From contig WKKS01000001.1 of NCBI GenBank assembly GCA_009684515.1, positions 248,001 through 312,000 on the forward strand: a DNA stretch of 64,000 nucleotides. Direction: 5' to 3'. The position numbers and the translations under genes are program-made. Origin of the DNA: Geobacter sp. GTDB taxonomy: Bacteria > Desulfobacterota > Desulfuromonadia > Geobacterales > Pseudopelobacteraceae. The number at the start of each line of letters is the position of its first letter. Positions within the stretch are counted from its first letter, which is position 1. Below are positions 1 to 9,280 of this stretch, one piece after another. The notes beneath the pieces were generated by a model that did no database searches, was not told where the DNA came from, and was given only the letters and a program-made list of their open reading frames with translations.

Positions 1-1312
1 CCTTGTGAACGGGATCGGTACCCGGCACCAGCTTGGCAACCAGGGTATGACCGGCCTCATGGTAAGCGGTGCTCTTCTTCTCTTCGTCGGAAATGACCAT
101 GCTGCGGCGTTCAGCCCCCATCAGCACCTTATCCTTGGCGTTGTCGAAATCACTCGGCTCAGCAACGGTCTTGTTTAAGCGGGCCGCCAGCAGGGCAGCT
201 TCATTAACCAGGTTGGCCAGGTCTGCGCCGGAGAAACCGGGGGTGCCGCGGGCAATCAACGCCAGATCAACACTGTCTGAAAGCGGTACTTTTTTGGAAT
301 GTACCTTTAGAATCATCTCGCGCCCCTTGACATCCGGGCGTGGAACAACAACCTGACGGTCAAAACGGCCTGGACGCAACAGAGCCGGATCAAGAACATC
401 AGGACGGTTGGTGGCTGCGATCAGAATTACCCCTTCGTTGGATTCGAAACCGTCCATCTCCACCAGCAACTGGTTGAGGGTCTGCTCCCGCTCATCGTGT
501 CCGCCACCCATTCCGGCACCGCGATGACGGCCGACAGCATCAATCTCGTCAATAAAGATGATGCAAGGCGCGCTCTTCTTGCCTTGCAAAAACAGATCTC
601 GCACACGACTGGCGCCGACGCCGACAAACATCTCAACGAAATCGGAACCTGAAATCGAATAAAACGGAACACCCGCTTCACCGGCAACGGCACGGGCCAG
701 CAGAGTCTTGCCTGTACCTGGGGGGCCGACCAGCAGGACCCCTTTGGGGATTTTTCCGCCCAGCACAGTAAATTTCTTCGGCTCTTTCAGGAAAGCGATG
801 ATTTCTTCCAGCTCTTCCTTCGCTTCTTCAATACCAGCCACATCTTCAAAAGTGATCTTCCCCTGCGTTTCGGTCAGCAGCTTGGCACGGCTTTTCCCAA
901 ACGACATGGCTTTGCCGCCCCCCATCTGCATCTGGCGCATGAAGAAGATCCAGACACCCACCAGCAGAATCAGCGGGAACCAGGAAATAAAAATCGAGAA
1001 CCAGGAAAACTTTTCCTCTTCCGGCTTGGCAATGATCGTGACTTTCTTCTCAAGAAGCTTCTTGGTCAGGTCGGCATCCGAGTACGGCTTGTACGAATGA
1101 AACTCCTTGCCGTCTTTTCCCTCGAACTTGCCTGAAATATCATTACCCTGAATGACTACCGAGGTAATTTTACCGGAGTCAATATTTGACATGAAGTCAC
1201 TGAAATTGAGCTTTTCAGCAGATGGGCGCGGCTTGTTGAACATGTTGAAAAGCAGGATCATCATTAAGCTTATAACAAGCCAAAGTGAAAGATTCTTGTA
1301 AAACTGATTCAA
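1..1312 (-). CDS. ftsH: ATP-dependent zinc metalloprotease FtsH (partial, C-terminus outside window)
   Basis: Membrane-anchored AAA+ protease that degrades misfolded and regulatory membrane and cytosolic proteins. The reverse strand reads open from a TTG at 1312 ([15 protein letters not shown]...) to the window edge, about 437 codons. Seen in order: an N-terminal membrane helix and short periplasmic FtsH_ext region, a second hydrophobic segment near 950-1000, Walker A GPPGTGKT near 705-730, Walker B IIFIDEID near 545-570, the SRH region with [19 protein letters not shown] near 360-410, and the zinc motif HEAGH near 45-60. The rest of the peptidase domain lies outside. The TTG start is chosen because it gives the usual short cytoplasmic head before the first helix; no ATG fits. 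The malic enzyme gene lies upstream on the same strand with a 240-bp gap, so ftsH probably has its own promoter. Confidence 0.95.
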   Translation of the reverse strand, partial: MNQFYKNLSLWLVISLMMILLFNMFNKPRPSAEKLNFSDFMSNIDSGKITSVVIQGNDISGKFEGKDGKEFHSYKPYSDADLTKKLLEKKVTIIAKPEEEKFSWFSIFISWFPLILLVGVWIFFMRQMQMGGGKAMSFGKSRAKLLTETQGKITFEDVAGIEEAKEELEEIIAFLKEPKKFTVLGGKIPKGVLLVGPPGTGKTLLARAVAGEAGVPFYSISGSDFVEMFVGVGASRVRDLFLQGKKSAPCIIFIDEIDAVGRHRGAGMGGGHDEREQTLNQLLVEMDGFESNEGVILIAATNRPDVLDPALLRPGRFDRQVVVPRPDVKGREMILKVHSKKVPLSDSVDLALIARGTPGFSGADLANLVNEAALLAARLNKTVAEPSDFDNAKDKVLMGAERRSMVISDEEKKSTAYHEAGHTLVAKLVPGTDPVHK

Positions 1313-1478
1313 GGTAAACCCCCGTTTGAAAATGACGCAGATGTTGTTGAAAATTTTGTAAAACTAGCATAGGAAGGTGTGGTTGACAAGCTCAAATGGA
1401 TCAGAGTTTACCGCGGGATTAGATGAGTTAAGGTTTCGGCAGCAGCGACCGGCAACAACTGGAGTACGGGTACGCCCG

Positions 1479-1516
1479 CTCGGGCAGTAATATCGTTGAC
1501 GACATCACTGCCCGAG
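1479..1516. other. Perfect 10-bp inverted repeat between malic enzyme gene and ftsH
   Basis: CTCGGGCAGT at 1479-1488 pairs with ACTGCCCGAG at 1507-1516 around an 18-base loop. It lies 36 bases past the malic enzyme stop codon and 167 bases before the ftsH start. There is no T-run after it in the direction of transcription, so it is not a canonical intrinsic terminator. It could be an mRNA 3'-end structure or a binding site. Confidence 0.5.
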
Positions 1517-1551
1517 ACATAGCGGGTTGAGGCGGTTTTTTTATTCCCGTA

Positions 1552-2892
1552 TCACAATTGTACTTTGACAACACCAGAATCAACTGCGGCCCGTGCGACC
1601 GCCTCGGCAACAGCATGGTGCACGCTTGAGTTCAGGATGCCCGGCACCAGTTCACCCTCTTCGGCATGACTGGCGATGGTTTTGGCTGCCGCAATCAGCA
1701 TCCGGTTATTTATGCGGGTTGCATTGGCGTTGAGCGCCCCCCGGAATATGCCGGGAAATGCCAGTGCGTTGTTGATACTTTTCCCGTCTGCGGCAAAGGA
1801 AGCGCCGGCCGTCATCGCATCTTGCGGCTTTATCTCCGCATCCGGATTGGAGAGGGCCAAAATCACCTGCCCGCGCTTCACCATCTCCGGCCTGATCAAC
1901 CCGGGGCAACCCGTGGTAGCTATCACGACCAGTGAGCGCTCCATAACCCCTGCCAGATCAGAAGTTTCACCTCCCAACCCACGCAGCATCTCCATGGCGC
2001 CGGAGTTTAAATCTGTACCGATTACGTTTTTAACCCCGTATGCCATCAGCAGCTTGGCGATACCGGTGCCGGCGGCTCCCAGACCGATGATGCCGATTGT
2101 TGAATTTTGCAGCCTGGCATTGGTGAAGCGGGTGGCATTAAGCAGTGACGCCAATACCACCACTGCCGTACCATGCTGGTCATCATGCATGACCGGTATG
2201 TCCAGCATCTCGACCAGACGCTTTTCTATTTCGAAACATTCCGGGGCGGCGATGTCTTCCAGCTTGATAGCCCCAAAGGTGGGAGCCATGTGCCAGATGG
2301 CATCAACGATGTGATCGACATTTTTGCTGCGCAGCAGGATCGGCACCCCGGAAATCCCGACCAGATGGTCAAACAGCACCGCCTTCCCTTCCATAACCGG
2401 CATTCCTGCCACCGGACCGATATCGCCCAATCCCAATATGGCTGTGCCGTTAGTGACGATTGCCACGGTGTTGCCGATAGAGGTGTAGGTGTTGGCCAAG
2501 TGGGGTGAACGTTGGATCAGGCGGCAGATCGAGGCCACTCCCGGTGTATAGATTTTGCGCACATCGCCGATGGTTTTGATCTCAACCCTGCTCTTGACGG
2601 CGATCTTTCCACCCTCATGAACCTGCTGCACCCGGTCGATCACCTCTTCCACGGTGACCCCATCAACCGAATCTATCGCTTTCAGAATTTTTTCCAAATG
2701 CTGGTCGCTATCCACATAAAGGGTCAGCTCCCTTACGTTGTGGGTCAGTCCCGAGCGCAGCAATCGAATATCACCGATATTACCGTCTGCCGAACCAATG
2801 GCGCTGGTCAACCGCCCCAAATAGCCGGGTTGGTCGGTAATCATCACACGCAGGGTCTTAACAATCTTATCCATCCCTTTTTCAATGTTCAT
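1552..2892 (-). CDS. NAD(P)-dependent malic enzyme with N-terminal ACT domain
   Basis: Oxidative decarboxylation of malate to pyruvate and CO2 in the cytosol, linking the TCA cycle to pyruvate. 446 residues. An ACT ligand-binding domain occupies residues about 9-85 ([20 protein letters not shown]) and is followed by the malic enzyme N-domain with the YTPGV tyrosine, the EGKAV lysine, the [12 protein letters not shown] metal-binding segment and [10 protein letters not shown]. The C-domain has a Rossmann motif [15 protein letters not shown]. The ACT-fused short form (no phosphotransacetylase domain) is common in deltaproteobacteria and Gram-positives and suggests amino-acid or other allosteric control, which is inference. 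Stop is TGA at 1552-1554. Monocistronic by spacing. Confidence 0.93.
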   Translation of the reverse strand: MNIEKGMDKIVKTLRVMITDQPGYLGRLTSAIGSADGNIGDIRLLRSGLTHNVRELTLYVDSDQHLEKILKAIDSVDGVTVEEVIDRVQQVHEGGKIAVKSRVEIKTIGDVRKIYTPGVASICRLIQRSPHLANTYTSIGNTVAIVTNGTAILGLGDIGPVAGMPVMEGKAVLFDHLVGISGVPILLRSKNVDHIVDAIWHMAPTFGAIKLEDIAAPECFEIEKRLVEMLDIPVMHDDQHGTAVVVLASLLNATRFTNARLQNSTIGIIGLGAAGTGIAKLLMAYGVKNVIGTDLNSGAMEMLRGLGGETSDLAGVMERSLVVIATTGCPGLIRPEMVKRGQVILALSNPDAEIKPQDAMTAGASFAADGKSINNALAFPGIFRGALNANATRINNRMLIAAAKTIASHAEEGELVPGILNSSVHHAVAEAVARAAVDSGVVKVQL

Positions 2893-3015
2893 CTCAACCT
2901 TTCTCCATAATCACAAAGTGATCAGATTCATTCAGCTTATTTTCCGGCCCCGATCAGCCGGATCAATGCTTACATATGCTTTTCGATCTGTTTTAGCGTT
3001 GAGTGTGATTTAAAA

Positions 3016-3648
3016 TTATCGGCATTTTTCAAAGGCACCCTGTTCTGGCAGGTATTCCATCAACTCCCCGGAGGCCAGATTGAAATACCAGCCATGCAGG
3101 GAAAGAGTGCCGCCGGTGACACGTTCATCAATCCAGGGGAACGAACGCAGGTTTTCCAGAGAAAGCAGTATCGCGGCCTGCTCGGCGGCCCGTTGCTGCA
3201 ACTGCGGATCTTTTTCCGGCAGCTCCGCCAGAACCCGTTCCCGGGCCGAGTTGGCGATCGACATCCAGCGGGAGATAAACCCGCCCCCCTTGCATCCGCA
3301 GCCGCCGGCCATCAGGGCCCCGATACCGCCGCACTGGGAGTGCCCCAGCACGATGATATGCTCCACACCCAGGTGGCAGACTGCGAACTCCAGAGCAGCA
3401 CTGACGCCGTGCAGACCGCCGTTTTCCTCATATGGCGGGACCAGATTGGCCACATTGCGAACGGTGAAAATCTCCCCCGGCTCACAGTTGGTCAGAATGG
3501 CCGGATCAACCCGCGAGTCGGAACAGCCGATGATCATGGTCTTGGGGCTTTGTCCCTGCTTGAGCGGCTCGAACTGTGAGCTGTCAGGACCGAAATAATC
3601 TTTTTGAAAGGAGCGAAAGCCGGTTATGAAACGTTCGAGGTCTTTCAT
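3016..3648 (-). CDS. Beta-class carbonic anhydrase
   Basis: Zinc enzyme for CO2/bicarbonate interconversion. 210 residues, normal for the family. Zinc ligands and catalytic dyad are visible: Cys42 with Asp44 and Arg46 in GCSDSRVDP, then His103 and Cys106 in GHSQCGG. The ATG at 3648 has AGGAG eight bases upstream. It sits 26 bp downstream of purE on the same strand. Because PurE works together with bicarbonate-consuming PurK in many bacteria, supply of bicarbonate for purine synthesis is a reasonable but unproven reason for the pairing. A Gly/Cys-rich loop (AGGCGCKGGG) follows the second zinc motif. Confidence 0.94.
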   Translation of the reverse strand: MKDLERFITGFRSFQKDYFGPDSSQFEPLKQGQSPKTMIIGCSDSRVDPAILTNCEPGEIFTVRNVANLVPPYEENGGLHGVSAALEFAVCHLGVEHIIVLGHSQCGGIGALMAGGCGCKGGGFISRWMSIANSARERVLAELPEKDPQLQQRAAEQAAILLSLENLRSFPWIDERVTGGTLSLHGWYFNLASGELMEYLPEQGAFEKCR

Positions 3649-3674
3649 ATGGTACTCTCCTGTAGTTTCACGGT

Positions 3675-4205
3675 TCAGGCAGATAGTTTTGCCAGGGCCT
3701 CGTCGGCGGTCAGGTCGTAGCGCTCGCGTTCACGCTTGGCGGCCTGCTCCAGCGCCAGATCTATTTCAGGGTATTTCAGGGCCAGAATCCGTGCTGCCAG
3801 CATGGCTGCATTGCGGGAACCATCGATGGCTACGGTGGCGACCGGCACTCCCGGAGGCATTTGAACTGTGGACAACAGGCTGTCGAGACCGGTCAGCGGG
3901 CCGTTGCCCAGCGGCAGGCCGATCACCGGCAGACGGGTATGTCCGGCAACCACGCCGGCCAGATGGGCCGCCACGCCGGCGCAGCCGATCAAGACCTGAA
4001 CACCTTCACGGTGGGCTCGGTCAAGGTAGGCAAAGACCTTGTCCGGGGTGCGATGGGCCGATGCGACTACAATCTCGCTTTTTATGCCCAGTTCAGTCAG
4101 TGTGTCTCGCACTTTGACAACGGTCGGCAGGTCATTGGGACTGCCGGTCAGGATACCGACCAGGGTGGTGTCTGGAGTTGCAGTTGTATTATTTGGTGTA
4201 TTCAT
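3675..4205 (-). CDS. purE: N5-carboxyaminoimidazole ribonucleotide mutase
   Basis: Purine biosynthesis step forming 4-carboxy-AIR. 176 residues with the class I PurE signature: the GSPNDL phosphate-binding start (residues about 17-22, where many PurE proteins have GSxSD), the SAHRTP motif near residue 50, a GCAGVAAHL segment and GLPLGNGPLTGLDSLLSTVQMP. The ATG is preceded by AAAGGAG. No purK is visible in the window, and the other purine genes lie 30 kb away. A perfect hairpin (4235-4260) lies in the leader. Followed 26 bp later by the carbonic anhydrase gene. Confidence 0.95.
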   Translation of the reverse strand: MNTPNNTTATPDTTLVGILTGSPNDLPTVVKVRDTLTELGIKSEIVVASAHRTPDKVFAYLDRAHREGVQVLIGCAGVAAHLAGVVAGHTRLPVIGLPLGNGPLTGLDSLLSTVQMPPGVPVATVAIDGSRNAAMLAARILALKYPEIDLALEQAAKRERERYDLTADEALAKLSA

Positions 4206-4234
4206 CTTATAGCTCCTTTGTTTTGTTGTGAGCT

Positions 4235-4260
4235 GGCTGAAAGCTTGCGGGCTTTCAGCC
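4235..4260. promoter_or_regulatory. Perfect 9-bp stem-loop in the purE leader
   Basis: GGCTGAAAG (4235-4243) and CTTTCAGCC (4252-4260) flank an 8-base loop about 30 bases upstream of the purE start. Read leftward there is no U-run, only an A-rich stretch containing the purE ribosome-binding site. It may be a regulatory hairpin, or the 3'-end structure of the upstream gene. Confidence 0.4.
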
Positions 4261-4483
4261 TGTGTTATTTTCCTATTTTACGATTGCGGCTTCATTTGCG
4301 GCGCATCCGGTAAGAGTCATTATGCCGCAGATGGTTGTTGTTGCAAGCAACGCGTATTTACACGACTAAAGAATCGCCGGAAATAGAGCAAAGTGGCGCT
4401 TTGTCGCTGTCGAAGCTGGATTAATGTTCGGGATCACCTTGATTGGGGTGATCAGTAATTTTACTGAAAAAAGGGAATTGAAG

Positions 4484-4834
4484 TCAGGAGGCGAGATTGT
4501 CGGGAGGGACGTTTATCTCCAGGTAAACCTGTTTGTGTGCCCGGAACGGTTCGTGAACTAAAAACGCTGAAACGCTGGGATTGTAGGCTGGAATCAGGTT
4601 TTTCGGCAGGAAGAATGTCGAATAATCGATGAAAGAGTTTTTTGGTGGTTTGCAATCGCCATACTGTGCCTGATCATCGCTTTCAGCAGCCGTCAGCGAA
4701 GCGGTGCAAGCGCTCTGTTTCTGGAACAGGCCCGTGTCATACTTTGGCAGCAGCAGGCCGTGTACGAGCATATGCAGAGTCAGCACAAACAATAGTAAAG
4801 CCGAATATTTTAGTTTGAGACGAACGCGTTTCAC
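4484..4834 (-). CDS. Small exported or membrane-anchored protein of unknown function
   Basis: 116 residues, not recognised as a named family. The N-terminus is basic (MKRVRLKLKY) and followed by a hydrophobic stretch, residues about 10-30, that could be a signal anchor. The remainder is polar with two cysteines (near 43 and 61), and the tail reads KQVYLEINVPPDNLAS. From memory, similar Pro-rich VPPxN(L)A tails occur in small proteins near metal efflux genes of related bacteria; that link is weak and no efflux genes are present here. It lies between tilS (111 bp upstream) and purE (278 bp downstream), all leftward. Confidence 0.6.
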   Translation of the reverse strand: MKRVRLKLKYSALLLFVLTLHMLVHGLLLPKYDTGLFQKQSACTASLTAAESDDQAQYGDCKPPKNSFIDYSTFFLPKNLIPAYNPSVSAFLVHEPFRAHKQVYLEINVPPDNLAS

Positions 4835-4945
4835 AGATAGACCTGTTATAAAATTTAGTTTCCCAATCTAACATGTAAAAAACAATCTGGTCAATAGATG
4901 AGGAATCGGTGCGGACTAAACCACAATCCATAACTGCAATTCAAG

Positions 4946-6334
4946 TCAGCTGTGCCATGTCACCAGGACCATACTCTCGGGCGTTTTATCAATACGGCAT
5001 AATTCAGAAGAACAGACGGTCGGAATCCAGACCAGATCATCGCCGCAAAAAAGAAGAGGAATCCGCTTCCGGTCCGTCAGTGCTATTTTACGATCGATAA
5101 AGATGTCCTTGACCTTTTTTCTGCCGGTCATGCCGAACGGAACCATTCTGTCACCAGGACGGAATCTGCGCACCTGCCAGGGAAAGGGCGTTTTGCCGAG
5201 ATCGAAAATAACACTGTCGGCAGGTTGATTGTCGAGGTCATGGAGCGAAGAGCAGGCTGCTACCTCCAGCGACCCGCCCCACGGCAGCGGATAAAGACCG
5301 GAAAATGAAATGATAGTGTTCTCAATATCATCCGGAATCAGCTCTGTGCCGAATCGAAATAACAGACGGTCGTATTCGCGGATGGCACTGACCTTCTGCG
5401 GCAACGACACTCTTGAGTTCGGACGGGGTGAGTCCAGCAACCGCAGGACAGAATCGATATGTTCCAGTCCAAACCCGTCCAGGTTTCCGGTCAGCTTCCG
5501 GCAGGCATGCCGCAGAATCCGCCGCTGAATGGCGACCGGATGTGCTTTGAGTCCGGCAATGCTGCAAACGACAGTGACGCCGTCATGGTGGCATAAACTC
5601 TGAAAAACCTGCTCAGCCAAGCCATCCAGACAGGCATTCTCTTCGGACAATACAGCAGCAGTAGCGGTCAGGCGCTGACGGATGGCCGGATTGTACTGCT
5701 CCAGCAGCGGCAGCAGTTCGTGGCGAATCCGGTTGCGCAGAAAGCTGGTGTCCCGGTTGCTGGCATCCTCCCTCCAGCTCAATCCACGCTCAGCCAGGTA
5801 CTCCTCGATCTGCGAACGGCTCACATCCAGCAGCGGACGAATATAGCCGCGCCGATTACGGTACGGAATCCCGCTCAGACCGGGCATTCCGGAGCCGCGC
5901 AGCAGCCTCATCAGCACTGTTTCAGCCTGGTCATCGGCGTGGTGGGCAGTTACTATTGTGGCGGCGCCATATTTTTCACGGACTTCATCCAGAAGTTCGA
6001 TGCGGGCCCGCCGACCGGCATCCTCCAGATTCAATCTTTCCGAGAGCGCCAGCGCCTTGACATCGACCCGCCTGCTCTCAAAGATGATCCCATAATCCGC
6101 GGCCAGCTTGCGGCAGAACTCTTCGTCCTGATCCGACTCATCCCCCCGCAGACAATGGTTCAGATGAACTGCCACCAAACGCGGATGGTACTCCGGCAAT
6201 CTGGCCAGCAAGTCCAACAGGGCGGTCGAATCAGCGCCACCGGAGAGTGCCACGATCAGAGTCTCGTCCGGTTGAAACAGCTTCTGTTCCAGGATTGTCC
6301 TGACAAAACTGGCGGGGAGTGTTGAAGCGGGCAT
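4946..6334 (-). CDS. tilS: tRNA(Ile)-lysidine synthase
   Basis: Modifies C34 of tRNA-Ile (CAU) to lysidine so that it decodes AUA, an essential step. 462 residues from the ATG at 6334; a GTG six bases earlier is also possible. The N-type ATP pyrophosphatase PP-loop SGGADST lies at residues about 32-38, followed by LDLLARLPEYHPRLVAVHLNHCLRG and the HHADDQAET motif typical of TilS. The C-terminal TilS domain (FRPGDRMVPFGMTGRKKVKDIFID) is intact. It is last in a leftward run rarA-SRPBCC-pfkA-corA-holin-like-tilS with gaps of 50 bp or less. Confidence 0.95.
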   Translation of the reverse strand: MPASTLPASFVRTILEQKLFQPDETLIVALSGGADSTALLDLLARLPEYHPRLVAVHLNHCLRGDESDQDEEFCRKLAADYGIIFESRRVDVKALALSERLNLEDAGRRARIELLDEVREKYGAATIVTAHHADDQAETVLMRLLRGSGMPGLSGIPYRNRRGYIRPLLDVSRSQIEEYLAERGLSWREDASNRDTSFLRNRIRHELLPLLEQYNPAIRQRLTATAAVLSEENACLDGLAEQVFQSLCHHDGVTVVCSIAGLKAHPVAIQRRILRHACRKLTGNLDGFGLEHIDSVLRLLDSPRPNSRVSLPQKVSAIREYDRLLFRFGTELIPDDIENTIISFSGLYPLPWGGSLEVAACSSLHDLDNQPADSVIFDLGKTPFPWQVRRFRPGDRMVPFGMTGRKKVKDIFIDRKIALTDRKRIPLLFCGDDLVWIPTVCSSELCRIDKTPESMVLVTWHS

Positions 6335-6389
6335 GGTCACATTCTGCCCGTTGTGGGGAAATTTGGTGGAATGGAATGACGGTGGACAA

Positions 6390-6737
6390 TCATTTTTTGG
6401 TGCCGAAAATCATGTTGAGCACAAAGCTGAACAAGCTGAAAAAGAGGGCAGCCAGAAAAGCTGCTCCAAACCCGGTAACGTGGAAGCCATGTACAAGGTA
6501 AGTAGCCAGATAGAACATCAGCCCATTGATCACCAGCGTAAAAAGTCCGAGGGTCAGCATCGTAACCGGTAGCGTCAGAAGAATGATAACCGGGCGCAGA
6601 AAGGCGTTCAGAAGGCCGATTACCAGGGTAGCAATCAGCAGATCCTGAAAATGGTCGATCTGAATGCCGGGCACCACTTTCATAACAAAGAAAAGTGCAA
6701 AGGAGTTAAGCACCCATCGTAAAATCAATCGTGTCAT
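6390..6737 (-). CDS. Phage holin family 4 / DUF-type small membrane protein
   Basis: 115 residues, strongly hydrophobic, with about four membrane helices (residues about 5-22, 28-48, 55-78 and 90-112). The sequence (RLILRWVLNSFALFFVMKVVPGIQ, then LGLFTLVINGLMFYLA) fits the widespread four-helix family annotated as mycobacterial-type phage holin superfamily IV (PF04020). These are chromosomal proteins of unknown role and not evidence for a prophage. ATG preceded by GGAGAAGAG. Fifteen bp downstream of corA and part of the same operon. Confidence 0.85.
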   Translation of the reverse strand: MTRLILRWVLNSFALFFVMKVVPGIQIDHFQDLLIATLVIGLLNAFLRPVIILLTLPVTMLTLGLFTLVINGLMFYLATYLVHGFHVTGFGAAFLAALFFSLFSFVLNMIFGTKK

Positions 6738-6752
6738 CTCTTCTCCATAATT

Positions 6753-7826
6753 CTACAGCCAGCGTTTTTTTCTGAAATAGACCACCATCAGCAGGGAAAT
6801 GGCGAGCATCACGCCCCACAGAATAAAATAACCGTTTTGCCATTCCAGTTCCGGCATATGTTTGAAGTTCATGCCGTAGACCCCCACCAGGAAAGTCATC
6901 GGCATGAAGATTGTGCCGATCACGGTCAGAAACTTCATAACTTCGTTGGTGCGATTGCTGATGCTGGAGAGGTACAGGTCCAGCATGCCGGAAAGCAGGT
7001 CGCGATAGGTTTCAACCGTATCGATGACCTGTACAGTGTGATCATAAACATCGCGGAAGTATACTCTGGTGGAATCATGCAGCAGATCGCTGTCGCCGCG
7101 CTCCAGAACCGCTACCGACTCCCGCAGCGGCCAGACCGTCTTGCGCAGGAAAATGATCTCCTTCTTCAGATCATTGATCAGATGCAGGGTATCATGTTCC
7201 GGCGTCAGTGCCAGCTCTTCCTCCACATCCACAATCCGCTCCCCCAACTCTTCCAGCACACTGAAGTAACCGTCCACGATCGAGTCAATCAGCGCGTAGG
7301 CCAGATAATCGCTCCCCATCCCGCGGATTTTGCCTTTACTGGAACGAATCCGCTCACGAACCGGATCAAATGGATCCCCCTTGATCCCCTCCTGGAAGGT
7401 AAAGATGTAGTCGGCACCCAGGATGATACTGAGCTGCTCCGAGCTGAAACCACTCTCGCCGTTCGGCCGCAGCATGCGCAGCACGATAAAGAGATAATCT
7501 CCGTAATCCTCGATTTTGGGGCGCTGGACTGTGTTGACAATATCTTCCAGGACCAGCGGGTGGAAAGAATGGCAATCGCCCAGACGACGAATGACCTCCA
7601 CATCGTGCACCCCTTCCACATTGACCCAGGTCACTCCGCTTCGCTCCGGCGGCAGGACACATTCTTCCAGCTGGCGGTAATGGCGCTCTTCGATATTAAC
7701 CGAGTCGTAGGTAATCATGTCGATCTCGGCCGACCCGCTTGAGGTTTCCCCGATATGCACCAGGCTTCCGGGTGGCAGACCGCTCTTGACCGAGCGCTTC
7801 TTATGGAATTTTTTTCCGATTCGCAT
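6753..7826 (-). CDS. corA: CorA family magnesium/cobalt transporter
   Basis: Channel-type Mg2+ (Co2+, Ni2+) uptake system of the inner membrane. 357 residues: a large cytoplasmic alpha/beta domain (residues about 30-290), then two C-terminal helices (about 297-316 and 330-350) separated by the signature YGMNF motif and acidic MPELEW loop. The start codon shares one base with the stop of pfkA (TGATG), implying translational coupling. It is the second Mg2+-transport locus in the window besides the M-box operon near 27.5-30.4 kb. Confidence 0.95.
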   Translation of the reverse strand: MRIGKKFHKKRSVKSGLPPGSLVHIGETSSGSAEIDMITYDSVNIEERHYRQLEECVLPPERSGVTWVNVEGVHDVEVIRRLGDCHSFHPLVLEDIVNTVQRPKIEDYGDYLFIVLRMLRPNGESGFSSEQLSIILGADYIFTFQEGIKGDPFDPVRERIRSSKGKIRGMGSDYLAYALIDSIVDGYFSVLEELGERIVDVEEELALTPEHDTLHLINDLKKEIIFLRKTVWPLRESVAVLERGDSDLLHDSTRVYFRDVYDHTVQVIDTVETYRDLLSGMLDLYLSSISNRTNEVMKFLTVIGTIFMPMTFLVGVYGMNFKHMPELEWQNGYFILWGVMLAISLLMVVYFRKKRWL

Positions 7827-8788
7827 CAGATGCCCAGGATGTCTGCCATGCGCAGCAGGTCTTCGTTCAGTTTCTTCTGTCCGCCGTTAACCACCATTTC
7901 CAGCAGCGTCATGTTCAACGAATTAGTCGCCAGACCAACCATGACGCCCTTGGTCCCGGAAAGGAGCAGATCAACCGACTTGCGGCCGAAACGGCTTCCC
8001 AGTAGGCGGTCAAAAACCGTCGGAGCGCCGCCGCGCTGATAATGCCCCAGCACCGTGACCCGGGTTTCAAAACCGACCGTATCCTTGATGCCGTCGGCGA
8101 TCGACTGGGCGTGTCCGGCACCCTCGGCCATGATGATCAAGGCATTGGTGCGCCCCTGCTCGTAGCGACGGCGCAGTTGGTGGCACATCTCGGACAGGTC
8201 GAATTCCACCTCCGGAACAATGGCGAATTCAGCTCCGGTGGCAATGGCCGAAGTAGAAGCCAGATAACCGGAATTGCGCCCCATGACCTCGACGATGAAA
8301 GCCCGGTCGTGAGAACTGGCGGTATCCTTGATGCAGTCCACCGCGTAGATGATGTTATTGAGTGCGGTATCCACACCCAGCGCCATATCGGTATAGGGAA
8401 TGTCGTTGTCGATACTGGCCGGTATGCCGACCACCGGAAAACCCATTCTGTCCAGGGCCAGGGCGCCGTTCAAGGAGCCGTCCCCTCCGATCACTATCAA
8501 CCCCTCGACCTTTTCCTTCAGCAGGTTTTCGAGCGCTTTTTTGCGCCCCTCTTCGGTGCGGAACTCAGCCGAACGGGCCGACTGCAGAAAGGTGCCACCC
8601 CGTTGGAGAATCCCGGAGACGGCCCTGGTGTCCAAAATCTGGAAATCATTTTTCAGCAATCCGGCATACCCTTTGCGGTAACCGATCATCTCAACATCAT
8701 TGGCAATGGCGGTGCGCGCCGCGGCACGGATAGCAGCGTTCATACCGGAGCAGTCGCCGCCGCTGGTCAATATTGCGAGTCTTTTCAT
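7826..8788 (-). CDS. pfkA: 6-phosphofructokinase (ATP type), first of two in the window
   Basis: Phosphorylates fructose 6-phosphate in glycolysis. 320 residues as in E. coli PfkA. Visible: GGDCSGMNAAIR at the nucleotide-binding N-terminus (a Cys where GGDSPG is commoner), GGDGSLNGA near 103 with Gly after the Asp as in ATP-using enzymes, the catalytic segment PASIDND (Ala-Ser replacing the usual Gly-Thr), MGRNSGYLA near 170, and LGHYQRGG near 250. Three bp separate it from the upstream SRPBCC gene, and its stop overlaps the corA start by one base. Confidence 0.93.
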   Translation of the reverse strand: MKRLAILTSGGDCSGMNAAIRAAARTAIANDVEMIGYRKGYAGLLKNDFQILDTRAVSGILQRGGTFLQSARSAEFRTEEGRKKALENLLKEKVEGLIVIGGDGSLNGALALDRMGFPVVGIPASIDNDIPYTDMALGVDTALNNIIYAVDCIKDTASSHDRAFIVEVMGRNSGYLASTSAIATGAEFAIVPEVEFDLSEMCHQLRRRYEQGRTNALIIMAEGAGHAQSIADGIKDTVGFETRVTVLGHYQRGGAPTVFDRLLGSRFGRKSVDLLLSGTKGVMVGLATNSLNMTLLEMVVNGGQKKLNEDLLRMADILGI

Positions 8789-8791
8789 AAT

Positions 8792-9280
8792 TTATTCCCC
8801 CGGAGATGATTGAACCGGTTGTCGTGCCGGAAATATCTCTTTAAGTTTGGCACAGCGATAATCAAAAATTTTCCTCAACCTGGGTGCCACGATCAACCGG
8901 TTGATCATTCGTGCAAAACGATCATGGTGCAGCAGATAATGAATCTGGTCATGCATCTCAACACCACCCTCCACTTCTTTAAAGCGGTGCTGGTGGTGCC
9001 AGAAACGATACGGACCGAAGCGCTGTTCGTCAACAAAGAAGTTGGGGCGCTCGACATGGGTGATTTCCGTCGTCCAGTTGACCGTGACGCCAAGCAGCGG
9101 ACGGACTGTGTAGGTGATAATCTGCCCGGCATAAGTCGAACTCTGTGGTTTGGATGTGATGCGAAAGTCCATATCCGGCGGAGTGATCCTGACCAGATTG
9201 GCCGGATCGGAGAAAAAACTCCAGGCTTCATCCAGGGTTACCGGCAGGACCATGCTGCGTTCGAGGCTAAAAGGTTTCAT
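8792..9280 (-). CDS. SRPBCC (START-like) family protein
   Basis: 162 residues with the hallmark pattern of polyketide cyclase/CoxG-like START-domain proteins: an N-terminal LPVTLDEAWSFFSDPANL helix-grip start, alternating beta strands (ITYTVRPLLGVTVNWTTEI; FWHHQHRFKEVEGG) and a long C-terminal helix (MINRLIVAPRLRKIFDYR). Such proteins bind hydrophobic ligands in a cavity; the ligand here is unknown. Its start overlaps the rarA stop by four bases (ATGA), and pfkA follows after 3 bp. Confidence 0.85.
   Translation of the reverse strand: MKPFSLERSMVLPVTLDEAWSFFSDPANLVRITPPDMDFRITSKPQSSTYAGQIITYTVRPLLGVTVNWTTEITHVERPNFFVDEQRFGPYRFWHHQHRFKEVEGGVEMHDQIHYLLHHDRFARMINRLIVAPRLRKIFDYRCAKLKEIFPARQPVQSSPGE

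Noticed and set aside
6390..6737. Prophage remnant because of a holin-like gene
   Set aside because: This four-helix family is a common chromosomal protein, and no other phage gene is nearby.
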